Positions 1 through 8,568 of a DNA stretch of 64,000 nucleotides are shown here, in pieces. A program made the position numbers and the translations under genes. This DNA is from Streptomyces spinoverrucosus (GTDB taxonomy: Bacteria > Actinomycetota > Actinomycetes > Streptomycetales > Streptomycetaceae): contig NZ_JADPZX010000001.1 in the NCBI RefSeq assembly GCF_015712165.1, positions 7,763,507-7,827,506 of the forward strand, given 5' to 3'. The notes beneath the pieces are model-generated. The model searched no databases, was not told the origin of the DNA, and saw only the letters and a list, made by a program, of their open reading frames with translations. Position 1 is the stretch's first letter, and every line of letters starts with the position of its first letter.

Positions 1-2324
1 TCCTCGCCGGTGGCGATCCGCCCCGTCAAGGTGGAGACGACGGGCACCTCGGGCGCGTGGTAGGTCAGCCGATCCGCCGCCTCGCGGAACTCGTCGAGGA
101 TCGCCTCCATGTGCGGGGAGTGGAAGGCATGGCTGACGGTCAGCCGCCGGGTCCTGCGGCCCCGACGCGCCAGTTCCCCGGCGACCGCCTCGACCGCGTC
201 GGGGTCGCCGGAGATCACCGTGGCGTCCGGCGCGTTGACCGCGGCGACGGCCACCTGGTGCGCGCGCCCTTCGAGCAGGGCCGTGACCTCGTCCTCCGCC
301 GCTCGCACGGCGACCATGACGCCGCCGCGGGGAGCGGACTGCATCAGCCGGGCCCTGGCCGCCACGAGCGCCGCCGCGTCGTGCAGGTCCAGCACCCCGG
401 CCACATGGGCGGCGGCCAGTTCGCCGATGGAGTGTCCGGTGACGAAGTCGGGGCGCAGCCCGAACGACTCCAGCAGCCGGTAGACAGCCACCTCCACCGC
501 GAACAGGGCGGGTTGGGTGTGCACGGTCTCGTCCAGGCCGTGCCCGGTACGGATGATCTCCGCCAGCGGTCGCTCAAGATGGGGGTCCAACGCGGCGGCC
601 ACGGCATCGAACGCGGCGGCGTACGCCGGGTAGGCCGCGTACAACTCCTGCCCCATACCGATACGTTGGGCTCCTTGTCCGGTGAACAGGAACGCCGTCC
701 GGCCGGGTCCGGCCACGCCCGTCACCACGCCGGGCGCCGGGCGGCCGACCGCCAGTGCCTCGATGCCGTCCACGAGCCCTGGTGCGTCGGCGGCCACGAC
801 GACGGCCCGGTGGCGAAAGACCGTTCGAGTGGTGGCCAGGGACCAGCCCGTGTCGAGCGCCGACGGCTGGTCCGGGGCGGCCGCGTGGGCGTGCAGGCGC
901 TGTGCCTGGGCCCGCAGGGCGCTCTGCCCGGCCCCGGTGACGACCCACGGCAGGGCGGTCGGCGCCGACCGGGAGGGTGCGTCCTCGGCTTCGGCGGGCC
1001 GCGGGCCCTCAGTGAGCACGACATGGCAGTTGGTGCCACCCATGCCGAATGAGCTGACGCCCGCCACCAACGGCCGGTTCGGGTGTGGCCATGGCGTCAG
1101 CTCCCGCTGCACGGCCAGCCCCAACTCCTCCAGGGGGATGTCGGGGTGGGGCACGGCGAAGTTCAGGCTCGGCGGCAGCTGCCGGTGGTGCAGGCTGAGC
1201 AGCACCTTGATCAACCCGGCGACGCCCGCCGCGCCTTCCAGGTGACCGATGTTGGTCTTGACCGATCCGACGCGCAGCGGCTCGCCTCCCGGGCGCTCGG
1301 CGCCCAGGGCGCCGCCGAGTGCGGCGGCCTCGATGGGGTCGCCCACGGGCGTACCCGTGCCGTGCAGTTCGACGTACTGCACCTCCTCCGGTCCCAGGCC
1401 CGCCTGCTCGCGGGCGGACCGCAGCACCTGCTCCTGCGCCTGCCTGCTGGGGACGGTCAGGCCGTCGGTGGCGCCGTCGTTGTTCACCGCGCTGCCGCGG
1501 ATGACGCCGTAGATCCGGTCCCCGTCGGCGCGGGCCTGCCGCAGCGTCTTCAGGACGACGACACCGGCCCCCTCGCCGGGGACGAAGCCGTTGGCCCGCG
1601 CGTCGAAGGTGTAGGTCACGCCGTCGGGGGACAGCGCGCCGAAGCGCGCCTCCGTGACGGTGTGCTCCGGGAGGAGGTTGAGGTTCACACCGGCGGCGAC
1701 GGCGGCGGTGGACTCGCCACTGCGCAGACTCTCGCAGGCCAGATGCACGGCGACGAGTGAGGAGGACTGGGCGGAGTCCACGGTCAGGCTCGGGCCGCGC
1801 AGCCCCAGCAGGTGCGAGACGCGGTTGGCGATCACACCGCGGTTCACCCCGGTCATGGTGTGCTGGGTGAGCGCCTCGGTGCCACGCTGATACAGCAGGC
1901 TGGCGTAGTCGTCACGGAGGGTGCCCACGAACACGGCGGTCCGGCTGCCGCGGAGCGAGGCCGGGACGATGCCGGCGTCCTCCAAAGCCTCCCAGGCCAG
2001 CTCCAGAACAAGGCGCTGCTGGGGATCCATGGCAGCGGCCTCGCGTGGCGAGACGGAGAAGAAGGCGGCGTCGAAGTCGCCGACCCCGTTGAGGAATCCG
2101 CCGCGGCTCACCGCCGCGGGCGCGTCGTCGTCCCACCGGCCGGGGGGCACCTCGGCGATGGCGCAGGTGCCCTCGCTCAGCAGTTTCCAGAAGGCCGTGG
2201 GCCCGTCGGCCCCGGGAAGGCGGCAGGAGATCCCGACGACGGCCACCGGCTCACTCCGCTGGACGCGACCGTCGACTGATGCCTGAGTGCGCTCACTCAT
2301 CATGGACTTCGGCTGACCTTTCAT
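1..2324 (-). CDS. Type I modular polyketide synthase, loading module KSQ-AT (partial, runs off the window)
   Basis: This is the N-terminal 775 codons of a type I PKS; the gene continues beyond base 1. A ketosynthase domain starts about 30 residues in. Its nucleophile motif reads VDSAQSSSL, so the active-site Cys is replaced by Gln186, while the two catalytic His are kept (H321 in HGTGT, H361 in NIGHLEG). This KSQ form is known to decarboxylate the loaded malonyl unit and make the starter. The acyltransferase follows, with GHSIGE (Ser632) and HAFH at 732-735, the signature of malonyl rather than methylmalonyl selection (YASH). Together they predict an acetyl starter from malonyl-CoA. The start at 2324 gives no docking coiled coil, as expected for a first subunit; ATG at 2300 is an alternative. 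A strong hairpin separates it from the aminotransferase upstream, so it probably has its own promoter. Confidence 0.93.
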   Translation of the reverse strand, partial: MKGQPKSMMSERTQASVDGRVQRSEPVAVVGISCRLPGADGPTAFWKLLSEGTCAIAEVPPGRWDDDAPAAVSRGGFLNGVGDFDAAFFSVSPREAAAMDPQQRLVLELAWEALEDAGIVPASLRGSRTAVFVGTLRDDYASLLYQRGTEALTQHTMTGVNRGVIANRVSHLLGLRGPSLTVDSAQSSSLVAVHLACESLRSGESTAAVAAGVNLNLLPEHTVTEARFGALSPDGVTYTFDARANGFVPGEGAGVVVLKTLRQARADGDRIYGVIRGSAVNNDGATDGLTVPSRQAQEQVLRSAREQAGLGPEEVQYVELHGTGTPVGDPIEAAALGGALGAERPGGEPLRVGSVKTNIGHLEGAAGVAGLIKVLLSLHHRQLPPSLNFAVPHPDIPLEELGLAVQRELTPWPHPNRPLVAGVSSFGMGGTNCHVVLTEGPRPAEAEDAPSRSAPTALPWVVTGAGQSALRAQAQRLHAHAAAPDQPSALDTGWSLATTRTVFRHRAVVVAADAPGLVDGIEALAVGRPAPGVVTGVAGPGRTAFLFTGQGAQRIGMGQELYAAYPAYAAAFDAVAAALDPHLERPLAEIIRTGHGLDETVHTQPALFAVEVAVYRLLESFGLRPDFVTGHSIGELAAAHVAGVLDLHDAAALVAARARLMQSAPRGGVMVAVRAAEDEVTALLEGRAHQVAVAAVNAPDATVISGDPDAVEAVAGELARRGRRTRRLTVSHAFHSPHMEAILDEFREAADRLTYHAPEVPVVSTLTGRIATGE

Positions 2325-2381
2325 CACTGGATCACTCCGGGCCAATGGAACGGCAGCTCCTCCAATGCCGGGCCATGCGGC

Positions 2382-2407
2382 AGTAATCGCCTCAGTAATC
2401 AGCAATC
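2382..2407 (-). promoter_or_regulatory. Direct heptamer repeats upstream of the PKS, candidate activator site
   Basis: On the minus strand this reads GATTGCT, GATTACT, a 5-nt gap, then GATTACT, about 60-80 nt before the PKS start. SARP activators bind directly repeated heptamers near the -35 region, and a SARP gene lies in the same cluster. The 7- and 12-nt spacings differ from the usual 11-nt period, so the assignment is tentative. Confidence 0.35.
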
Positions 2408-2473
2408 GCCGGGCAGAGGGAATCAGGTGCGGGAAGCAATGGGAATTCGGTACGGGAAGACGAGAAACACGCA

Positions 2474-2506
2474 GTCGTCCGGTCCGCAGGGTGCGGACCG
2501 GACGAC
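2474..2506 (-). terminator. Strong hairpin after the aminotransferase gene
   Basis: A perfect 15-bp inverted repeat (arms 2474-2488 and 2492-2506) with a GGG loop lies 7 nt after the aminotransferase stop codon. It has no U tract, as is usual in streptomycetes. It should end the aminotransferase transcript and insulate the PKS gene that begins about 150 nt further on. Confidence 0.85.
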
Positions 2507-2512
2507 GGAGGC

Positions 2513-4102
2513 TCAGGCGGGAATGGCCAGCCGGTGTGAGGCGCGCTCTCGCAGAATGGCGCACACGTCCGTCAGAGCCCGCTCCAGGAGGTCGATCTCC
2601 CCGTCCGTCAGCAGCAGGGAGGGTTCGAAGCGCAGGGTGTTCACGGCGCTCGCGGTGGGGAAAGTCCGGATCCGGTGACCGTGCAGGAGGTGCCCGGCGA
2701 TCACGTAACCGAACATGTGGGACTGGGCGGCATTCCGGAACACCTGGTCCTCGGAGTCCGACTGGTCGTGGAACTCCAAACCGAGCATCAGCCCGCGGCC
2801 CCGCACCTCTTTGACGACATCGGGAAATTCCGAACGCACCCTGTCGAGCATGGCTCGCAGGGCGGCACCGCGCTCGGCGGCCTGACGGTAGGCCCGCCCG
2901 CCGTCCGCCTCCAGCAGTTCCAGCACCTTGAGCGCGATGTGGCAGGAGAAGCTGTCCTTGGCGAAGGTCGAGCTGTGCACGAGCTCGAAGTCCTCGCGAT
3001 ACACGTCCTCGCGCACCAGCATCACCGACATCTTCGCGATGCCACCGCCCAGGGACTTGGCGAGCACGTAGTAGTCGCCGCGCAGCCCGATGGCCGAGCT
3101 GGCCAGCAACGCGCCCGTGCGGCCCGTACCGCTCTGGATCTCGTCGACCACCACGGGACAGCCCGATGCCCGGCTGAACTCCTGGATCGCACGGGCGAAC
3201 TCGGTGGTCAGCACATGAATCCCGCCCTCGCCCTGAATCGGCTCCAGCAGAAAGGCGCAGAAAGGATGGTGGTCTTCGTCCACGAGGCGCACCCGGCCGT
3301 CCTCGAGCGCGAGCCGCAGCAGAACACCCCGCTCCTCCTCCAGCAGGCGCCACAGGACATCCGGACGGTCCCTGGGCAGGAACCTGGTCCGCGTGCCGAG
3401 CGCGGTAAAGGGGTTCCGATAGGCCTCGTTGTGCGTCAGCTGCACACTGCCCACCAATTTGCCGTGGAAGCCCGCCTCCAGCGCCACGAACACCGGCGCC
3501 TTACCGGCTTCCGCCGCGTTCCGGCGGGTGATCTCGGTGATGACGAGTTCCAGGCCTTCCTCGTCCGAGCCCGCGCGGGACAGTGCCAGACGTGCGTAGA
3601 CCTCGTCCGGCACGGTCGCCAGGCCCTGCTTCACCGCGGCGCGGACGCTCTCGGCGCCCGCCTCGATCTCCGCCAGCACCTTCGACAGCCGCATCACACG
3701 GTCCATCTCGGCGTGCTTGACCGCCGCCTCGACGGCCTCCGCCCCGCTGTTCGCGAAGGTCGCGTAGTAGGGCTCGTCGGTGCCGAGTTCGCGTTGGATG
3801 ATCCGGTTCAGTTCGGCGGCCAGCTGGTTGGCGTACGGATGGGAGGAGAACTGCGCGTGCACGGCTGTCCCCTCGTCCAGGAGCTCACGCGCGCACGCCA
3901 CGATCTCGGGGTGGTTGTGTCCGAAGATCAGCGACCCGTAACCGCCCGCGTAGTCGAGCACCGGTATTTCGCCGCCGTCCTCGCCCCGGCGATAGATGAT
4001 GTTCCCGTCCGCCCGGGTGTATTCGACATCCAGGCCGGCCGTCGAAAGCAGCCGGCGCAGATTGGGCTCGGCGAGCTCGGCCGTGGTGGTCTGAGTATTC
4101 AT
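2513..4102 (-). CDS. Class III PLP-dependent aminotransferase of the polyketide cluster
   Basis: The 529-residue product is a fold-type I, class III (omega) aminotransferase. Lys349 in AKSLGGG is the expected PLP Schiff-base residue, and FANSGAEAVEAA is the cofactor-phosphate region. It is about 70-90 residues longer than typical family members, with an insertion of helical sequence after the GAEA motif. The ATG at 4102 is preceded by AGGAGC at good spacing. It sits between the SARP gene and the PKS loading module. In coelimycin-type pathways such an enzyme (CpkG) aminates an aldehyde freed from the PKS by a reductive domain, giving a cyclic imine or piperidine. That role here is inferred, because the release domain is outside the window. 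Making an amino starter unit is another possibility. Confidence 0.88.
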   Translation of the reverse strand: MNTQTTTAELAEPNLRRLLSTAGLDVEYTRADGNIIYRRGEDGGEIPVLDYAGGYGSLIFGHNHPEIVACARELLDEGTAVHAQFSSHPYANQLAAELNRIIQRELGTDEPYYATFANSGAEAVEAAVKHAEMDRVMRLSKVLAEIEAGAESVRAAVKQGLATVPDEVYARLALSRAGSDEEGLELVITEITRRNAAEAGKAPVFVALEAGFHGKLVGSVQLTHNEAYRNPFTALGTRTRFLPRDRPDVLWRLLEEERGVLLRLALEDGRVRLVDEDHHPFCAFLLEPIQGEGGIHVLTTEFARAIQEFSRASGCPVVVDEIQSGTGRTGALLASSAIGLRGDYYVLAKSLGGGIAKMSVMLVREDVYREDFELVHSSTFAKDSFSCHIALKVLELLEADGGRAYRQAAERGAALRAMLDRVRSEFPDVVKEVRGRGLMLGLEFHDQSDSEDQVFRNAAQSHMFGYVIAGHLLHGHRIRTFPTASAVNTLRFEPSLLLTDGEIDLLERALTDVCAILRERASHRLAIPA

Positions 4103-4125
4103 CCCGCTCCTAGTCACCCCGCCAT

Positions 4126-4143
4126 CCTGTTCCGGCCTGTTCC
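4126..4143 (-). promoter_or_regulatory. Direct octamer repeat upstream of the aminotransferase
   Basis: GGAACAGG occurs twice on the minus strand at a 10-nt period, 24-41 nt before the aminotransferase start. The position and direct-repeat layout fit a helical-turn-spaced activator site such as a SARP operator. The repeat does not match the heptamers in front of the PKS, so the two may bind different proteins or be chance. Confidence 0.3.
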
Positions 4144-4227
4144 AGCTGTCGGTCATGGCGAAGTAACTCAGCGGAACGGTGGAGTGCGTGGCTGCCCGAT
4201 TACCCGGATGTGGAAAGGGCGACGGCC

Positions 4228-4262
4228 GGGCCGAGCCGGGAAGCCGCCGCCCGGCTCGGCCC
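4228..4262 (-). terminator. Hairpin after the SARP gene
   Basis: A perfect 13-bp inverted repeat (4228-4240 with 4250-4262) and a 9-nt loop lies 6 nt past the SARP stop codon. It is a likely terminator, so the aminotransferase is probably read from its own promoter in 4103-4227. Confidence 0.8.
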
Positions 4263-4268
4263 TGTCGA

Positions 4269-6497
4269 CTATCCGCGGAGGCTGTGCGACGGGACGTCGC
4301 GTGCGGATGACAACAGGAGTTCGACCAGGCGCTCGTGGGCCGTCTCCGAGCCCTCCAGCGTGACGGTGGTGACATGGCTCTTGCCCCCCGACCAGCCAGG
4401 GCGCCGCAGCAGGAGTTCCGGTCCGGCGGTCGCGACCACGAACAGCGGCACGAGCCTCGTCGACCCGGCGAGCTCCTCGACGGCGTCGAGCACGTTCTCC
4501 TCGGCTCGGTGCAGATCGTCGATGCACAGGACGACCGGTCGGCGCCGCGCCGCCTCCTGGAAGAATTCCCGCCACGCCTCCAGCGCCTCGCCCTGCGGCG
4601 TGGCATCACCGCCCATGCCGGTGCCCGGCAGCGCGAAGACGTCGACCAGCGTGCCGAGCCGGGACAGCACCCACGCCGCCCGTTGTCCGGACGGGAACAA
4701 CGACTGCACCTCGCGGGCCATCGCGGCGTGCGCCTCCGCGGGCCCGGCGCCGATGCCGACACCGCAGTACGCGGCGAGGATCTCGGCGTGGGCCTTGAGG
4801 GGACTGTCGTCGGGAGCCGCCGGGGTACGGCCGGTCAGGAGGACGGCGCCGGCGGGCTGCTCGGCGAGCCAGCCGCCGAAGCGCTCGACCAGCCTGGTCC
4901 TCCCGGTCCCGGAATCGCCGAGCACGGTGACCAGATGGGGCACCGAACGATGCCAGGTGCGCTTGGCCAGTCCCCGCAGCACGTCGAGTTCGTAGGCGGG
5001 CTCGGAGGCCTCCGCGTCCCGGCCGCCGTGCCCCTGGTGGACTTCGAGCACCTGCCATCCGCGGAACGAGGCGCCTCCGCCGCGGTAGGACACGGCATGC
5101 TCGGTGGCCCGGCGTACGTCGTCGCTGACGCGCACCTCTCCCGGCGGTACGTCACGCAGCAGCGCCTGCGACTCGTCGAGCACCGTGCCGACCACCGTCG
5201 CCGCGGCAGCCTGCGTGTGGTGGCGCAGCAGTATCTCGCCCATCGTGACCGAGGCGTGGACGGTGAGGTGCGCCGCCCCCGCCTCGGCGCACTCACCGAT
5301 GACGTCCCGGATGGCCAGTGCGGCCAGTACCGCCCGGTGCGCGTCGTCGTCGCCGGCGCCCTGCAGGCCGAACAGCGCCAGGGTGACCGACCCGATGGAG
5401 GCGGTGACCGTGCCGCCGAACCGCTCGATCTCCTCCCTGACCACCAGCGTGGTCCCGTCCAGGAGTTCATCGACGTCGTGTTGGTGACGTCGGTCCGGGG
5501 AGGGGGCTAGCCGGGTGCGGATCGACAGGACGCCGACCCGGTGCCGCGCGGCGTCGGCCGCCCGCTGTTCGGCCTCCGGGGCGTCGGCGCGCTGCGGCGT
5601 CTCCGGCTGTGCGCCGGTGCCGCCGACCTCGTCCGAGCGGGTCGGCGCGGACAACCGAATGTTCTCCCGGGCGTGGTCCCCGGCGGTCGGTACGCCGGTC
5701 CCCGGCCTGCCCGGCGTGAGCGCGGGGTCCTGGGTCAGGATCGCCTGCTGAAGGCTTTGCAGTCCATGGCCCGGTTCCAGCCCCAGGTCCTCCACCAGCA
5801 CCGACCGCACCCGGCCGTAGAGGCTGAGCGCGTCGGCCTGCCGGCCGCAGCGGTACAGGGCCAGCATCAGCTGACCGCACGACCGCTCCCTGAGCGGCTC
5901 GGCCTGCACCATCATCTGCAGCTCCGTGAGCACCGCGTGATGCCGTCCGCAGGCCAGCTGCGCGTCGAAGTAGTCCTCCATCACGTCGAGCCGGGTGTTC
6001 TGCAGAGCGACCAGGTCGGGCCATTCGATGCCGGCTTCCACGAGGTCGGCCAGAGCCGGTCCGCGCCACAGGTTGAGGGCGTCCCGCAGCAGCGTCGCCG
6101 CCGCCTCCGGCGCACCCTGTGCCTGCCTGGCCCGCCCGTGGCTGACCCAGGTGTGGAACCGGTGCAGATCCAGCTGCTCGGGGTCGACGCGCAGCACGTA
6201 GCCGGGCGGCTGGGTCAGCAGCATCGTGCCGCCCTGCGGGGCGTCGGCGCCCGGCGGCTCGGAGCGCCGGGAGGAGAGCAGTCCCCGCAGGCCGTACACG
6301 GCGTTCTGCAGGATCTTGCGAGCGGTGGCGGGGGCGTCGTCGATGCCCCACAGCGCGTTCAGCAGCTGGCTGGTCGCCACGACCTTGTTGGCATGCAGCA
6401 GCAGGTAGCCGAGTGTGGCGCGCTGCTTGATCCCGCCCAGTATGAGCGGGGTGTCGTCGTCAAGGATTTCCATCGGCCCCAGCACACGGAACTGCAT
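4269..6497 (-). CDS. SARP-family pathway activator with cyclase-like and ATPase domains
   Basis: The 742-residue protein starts with an OmpR-type winged helix (about 1-95) and a BTAD domain (about 96-245), which together define SARP activators. A linker leads into a degenerate class III nucleotide-cyclase-like domain (about 305-470) and then a STAND/AAA-type ATPase domain (about 500-742). The P-loop is GDSGTGRT at 527-534, with Arg533 where Lys is normal; the Walker B is CIDD near 658-661. The order resembles PimR, which joins a SARP to guanylate-cyclase and LAL sequences, but this protein ends soon after the ATPase core and lacks the LAL C-terminal helices. The ATG at 6497 follows a GGGGGA ribosome site. 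It most likely activates the PKS and aminotransferase genes beside it. Confidence 0.9.
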   Translation of the reverse strand: MQFRVLGPMEILDDDTPLILGGIKQRATLGYLLLHANKVVATSQLLNALWGIDDAPATARKILQNAVYGLRGLLSSRRSEPPGADAPQGGTMLLTQPPGYVLRVDPEQLDLHRFHTWVSHGRARQAQGAPEAAATLLRDALNLWRGPALADLVEAGIEWPDLVALQNTRLDVMEDYFDAQLACGRHHAVLTELQMMVQAEPLRERSCGQLMLALYRCGRQADALSLYGRVRSVLVEDLGLEPGHGLQSLQQAILTQDPALTPGRPGTGVPTAGDHARENIRLSAPTRSDEVGGTGAQPETPQRADAPEAEQRAADAARHRVGVLSIRTRLAPSPDRRHQHDVDELLDGTTLVVREEIERFGGTVTASIGSVTLALFGLQGAGDDDAHRAVLAALAIRDVIGECAEAGAAHLTVHASVTMGEILLRHHTQAAAATVVGTVLDESQALLRDVPPGEVRVSDDVRRATEHAVSYRGGGASFRGWQVLEVHQGHGGRDAEASEPAYELDVLRGLAKRTWHRSVPHLVTVLGDSGTGRTRLVERFGGWLAEQPAGAVLLTGRTPAAPDDSPLKAHAEILAAYCGVGIGAGPAEAHAAMAREVQSLFPSGQRAAWVLSRLGTLVDVFALPGTGMGGDATPQGEALEAWREFFQEAARRRPVVLCIDDLHRAEENVLDAVEELAGSTRLVPLFVVATAGPELLLRRPGWSGGKSHVTTVTLEGSETAHERLVELLLSSARDVPSHSLRG

Positions 6498-6683
6498 CGA
6501 TCCCCCAGTCGCTCTCCGTACTACGGCCGGCCCCGGCGCCGCGTGAGCGACGTTCCCATGGCGCCTTCCGTACCGGCCCAGAACCAGCCACCATCGTGCA
6601 ACCCGGTGGTCCAAGCGCACACAAACCTCGAACAAGACATCGGTACCTCAGGCAACCGGGCACGGCGGACGCAGTGATAGGTG

Positions 6684-7478
6684 TCAGTGTCCGAGGTCTG
6701 CGCCGAGCGCAGCCTGGTCACGCGCGCCGAGGCCGAACGCCGAGACGACGGCCTCGGCCACTTGGGGCAGGTGCTGGTCGAGGAAGAAGTGACCGCCTGC
6801 GAACACCAGCGTTCGGGTCGAGGCCGTGGTGAAGTGGGACCACGCCTCCGCCTGGGCGACGTCGACCACGGGGTCGCTGTCGCCGACCAGTACGGTGACG
6901 GGCACGGTCAGTTGCGGCCCCGGCGTCCACACGTAGGAGCCGAGCGCCGCGTAGTCCGCGCGGAGCGCCGGCATGGCCAGCTCCCTGAGTTCCGGGTCGT
7001 CCAGCACCGCCCCCGCCGAGCTGCCCAGCCGGCGTACGGCCCGCAGGATCTCCTCGTCCGTCGCCAGCCGGTCGTGGGGATGGGGTACCGGGCCGGGCGC
7101 ACCCCGTCCGGAGAGGATCAGCGCTACAGGCCCGGCGGAGCGATGGTCGGCGAGCCTGCGGGCGACCTCGTAGGCGAGGACGGCTCCCATGCTGTGGCCG
7201 AAGAGGGCGTACGGCCCTGTCGCCGTCCGTCGCACCTGCTCGGTGAGCGCGTCGGCGAGGCGTGTCAGGTCCTCGACGGGCCGTTCGCGCCGCCGGTCCT
7301 GGCGTCCTGGGTACTGGGCCGCCAGTACGTCGAGGGTCGGACCGAGTGCGCGGGCCAGCGGCAGGTAGGCACTGGCCGCACCACCGGCGTGCGGAAAGCA
7401 GATCAACTGCGGCGCATCGTCGGCGGCGCGCTGCTCAGCGGCCGACGGGGCGAACCTGCGAAGCCACTCGCTGCCCAC
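6684..7478 (-). CDS. Type II (editing) thioesterase of the polyketide cluster
   Basis: The 264-residue alpha/beta hydrolase has the type II thioesterase features: PHAGG at 29-33, nucleophile Ser96 in GHSMG, and candidate partners Asp202 and His230. Such enzymes free stalled or wrong acyl groups from PKS carrier domains and so support chain extension. A GTG at 7478 with AAGGAG upstream is the best start. It lies between the SARP and TetR genes, as in many macrolide and coelimycin-type clusters. It is a stand-alone enzyme, not the chain-releasing TE domain. Confidence 0.92.
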   Translation of the reverse strand: MGSEWLRRFAPSAAEQRAADDAPQLICFPHAGGAASAYLPLARALGPTLDVLAAQYPGRQDRRRERPVEDLTRLADALTEQVRRTATGPYALFGHSMGAVLAYEVARRLADHRSAGPVALILSGRGAPGPVPHPHDRLATDEEILRAVRRLGSSAGAVLDDPELRELAMPALRADYAALGSYVWTPGPQLTVPVTVLVGDSDPVVDVAQAEAWSHFTTASTRTLVFAGGHFFLDQHLPQVAEAVVSAFGLGARDQAALGADLGH

Positions 7479-7578
7479 GCGGGATCTCCTTGTCGTCGTT
7501 CCTCACCGATGTGGTGCCTCGGCACCATGGTGTGGGCCGACGTTCAAAGGACGCACAAAAGGCGCACAACCATGGCGG

Positions 7579-8256
7579 TCATGCCGCGCCGCAGGTCTCG
7601 TCCATCTCCCACGAATCGCAGGCGGAGTCGGTGGGCCAGGCCGCGGCGGCGGTCCCGTCAGGACCCGGCTGGTCCGCCCCGGCATGGGACAGCTGGGGCA
7701 GGACCAGCCGCCAGAAGGCCGTGACGGTTCCGGTGGAACACCATCTGGCGTCCCTGCGGGCCAGCACCTGGAGCCCGGCCACGACCGCGGTGATGGCGGA
7801 CACGGTGTCCTCGATCTCGACGTCCGCGGCCAGGCTGCCCCGGTCGCGAGCGACGGTGAGCATCAGCTGGACCCAGTCGTGCCACTGCTCCCACAGGTTC
7901 AGACCGCATTCCCAGGCCCCGTCACTGCCCAGACAGAACCCGGCCCGCAGTACCGGGTCGTCCAGGAACTGCCGGGCCAGCGCCTGGGAGGTCTCGACGA
8001 CCAGCTGCAGCGGAGCGGGGTGGCGCAGCGGCACGGGCCCGGTGATGTGCAACAACGTCTGAGCGGCGGCTTGTTCGACGGCCTCTCCCAGTGCCCGCTT
8101 GTTCGGGAAGTGGAAGTGCAAGGCACCGTTGCTCACGCCTGCACGGGAACTGATCGAGGCGATCGAGGCTTCCGCGAACCCCGCGCTCTCGAAGACTTCC
8201 GCGGCGGCGCGGATCAGTTCCTGACGGGTGCGCTGAGCACGGTACTGCTGGGCCAT
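7579..8256 (-). CDS. TetR-family regulator, gamma-butyrolactone receptor-like
   Basis: The 225-residue protein has an N-terminal TetR helix-turn-helix (about 9-55) that begins with the AQQYRAQRTR pattern seen in ArpA/ScbR/AvaR-type receptors, followed by an all-helical ligand domain containing DPVLRAG and conserved Trp residues. Family members repress antibiotic clusters until a butyrolactone or a pathway intermediate releases them. Whether this one is a true receptor or a pseudo-receptor that senses something else cannot be told from sequence. The C-terminal 40 residues are polar and low in complexity. It is read toward the cluster and has a perfect palindrome in its upstream DNA, consistent with autorepression. 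Confidence 0.82.
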   Translation of the reverse strand: MAQQYRAQRTRQELIRAAAEVFESAGFAEASIASISSRAGVSNGALHFHFPNKRALGEAVEQAAAQTLLHITGPVPLRHPAPLQLVVETSQALARQFLDDPVLRAGFCLGSDGAWECGLNLWEQWHDWVQLMLTVARDRGSLAADVEIEDTVSAITAVVAGLQVLARRDARWCSTGTVTAFWRLVLPQLSHAGADQPGPDGTAAAAWPTDSACDSWEMDETCGAA

Positions 8257-8309
8257 GTGGCGCTCCGATCGGGGACGTTGAGCGACAAGTCATGCGTCCG
8301 CCAAGATGC

Positions 8310-8323
8310 CACAGGCGCCTGTG
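8310..8323. promoter_or_regulatory. 14-bp perfect palindrome, candidate TetR operator
   Basis: CACAGGCGCCTGTG lies 54 nt upstream of the TetR start, followed at 8325-8332 by the shorter palindrome GAGCGCTC. Position and symmetry fit an autoregulatory operator. The rest of the 312-nt gap between the TetR gene and sbcD (8257-8568) shows no convincing open frame and marks the border between the polyketide cluster and housekeeping genes. Confidence 0.5.
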
Positions 8324-8568
8324 AGAGCGCTCATATCAGGAGTTCGATTGGTGTCGAGTTGACTGGATGTTGACCGTCCCTATGCCGCCGGTGAGACAAC
8401 CCGTCGGGGTGTGGTGAATTGTTGTCCTTTGCCGGGATTGGTCCAAGGCCAGTGATGGCTCAGGGGATGACAGGCGTTAGCGTGGTGGGCGTTGACGACG
8501 AGCCTGTGCTGGTTCGTGCCGGTTCTTAGTGGCGTGGTAGGGGTAAACGTGCGGGTCAGAGCGATCTC

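Noticed and set aside
4335..5510. Long plus-strand frame opposite the SARP gene
   Set aside because: It is an antisense shadow caused by high GC content. The minus-strand SARP has clear domains and the plus frame gives low-complexity Arg/Gly/Pro sequence.
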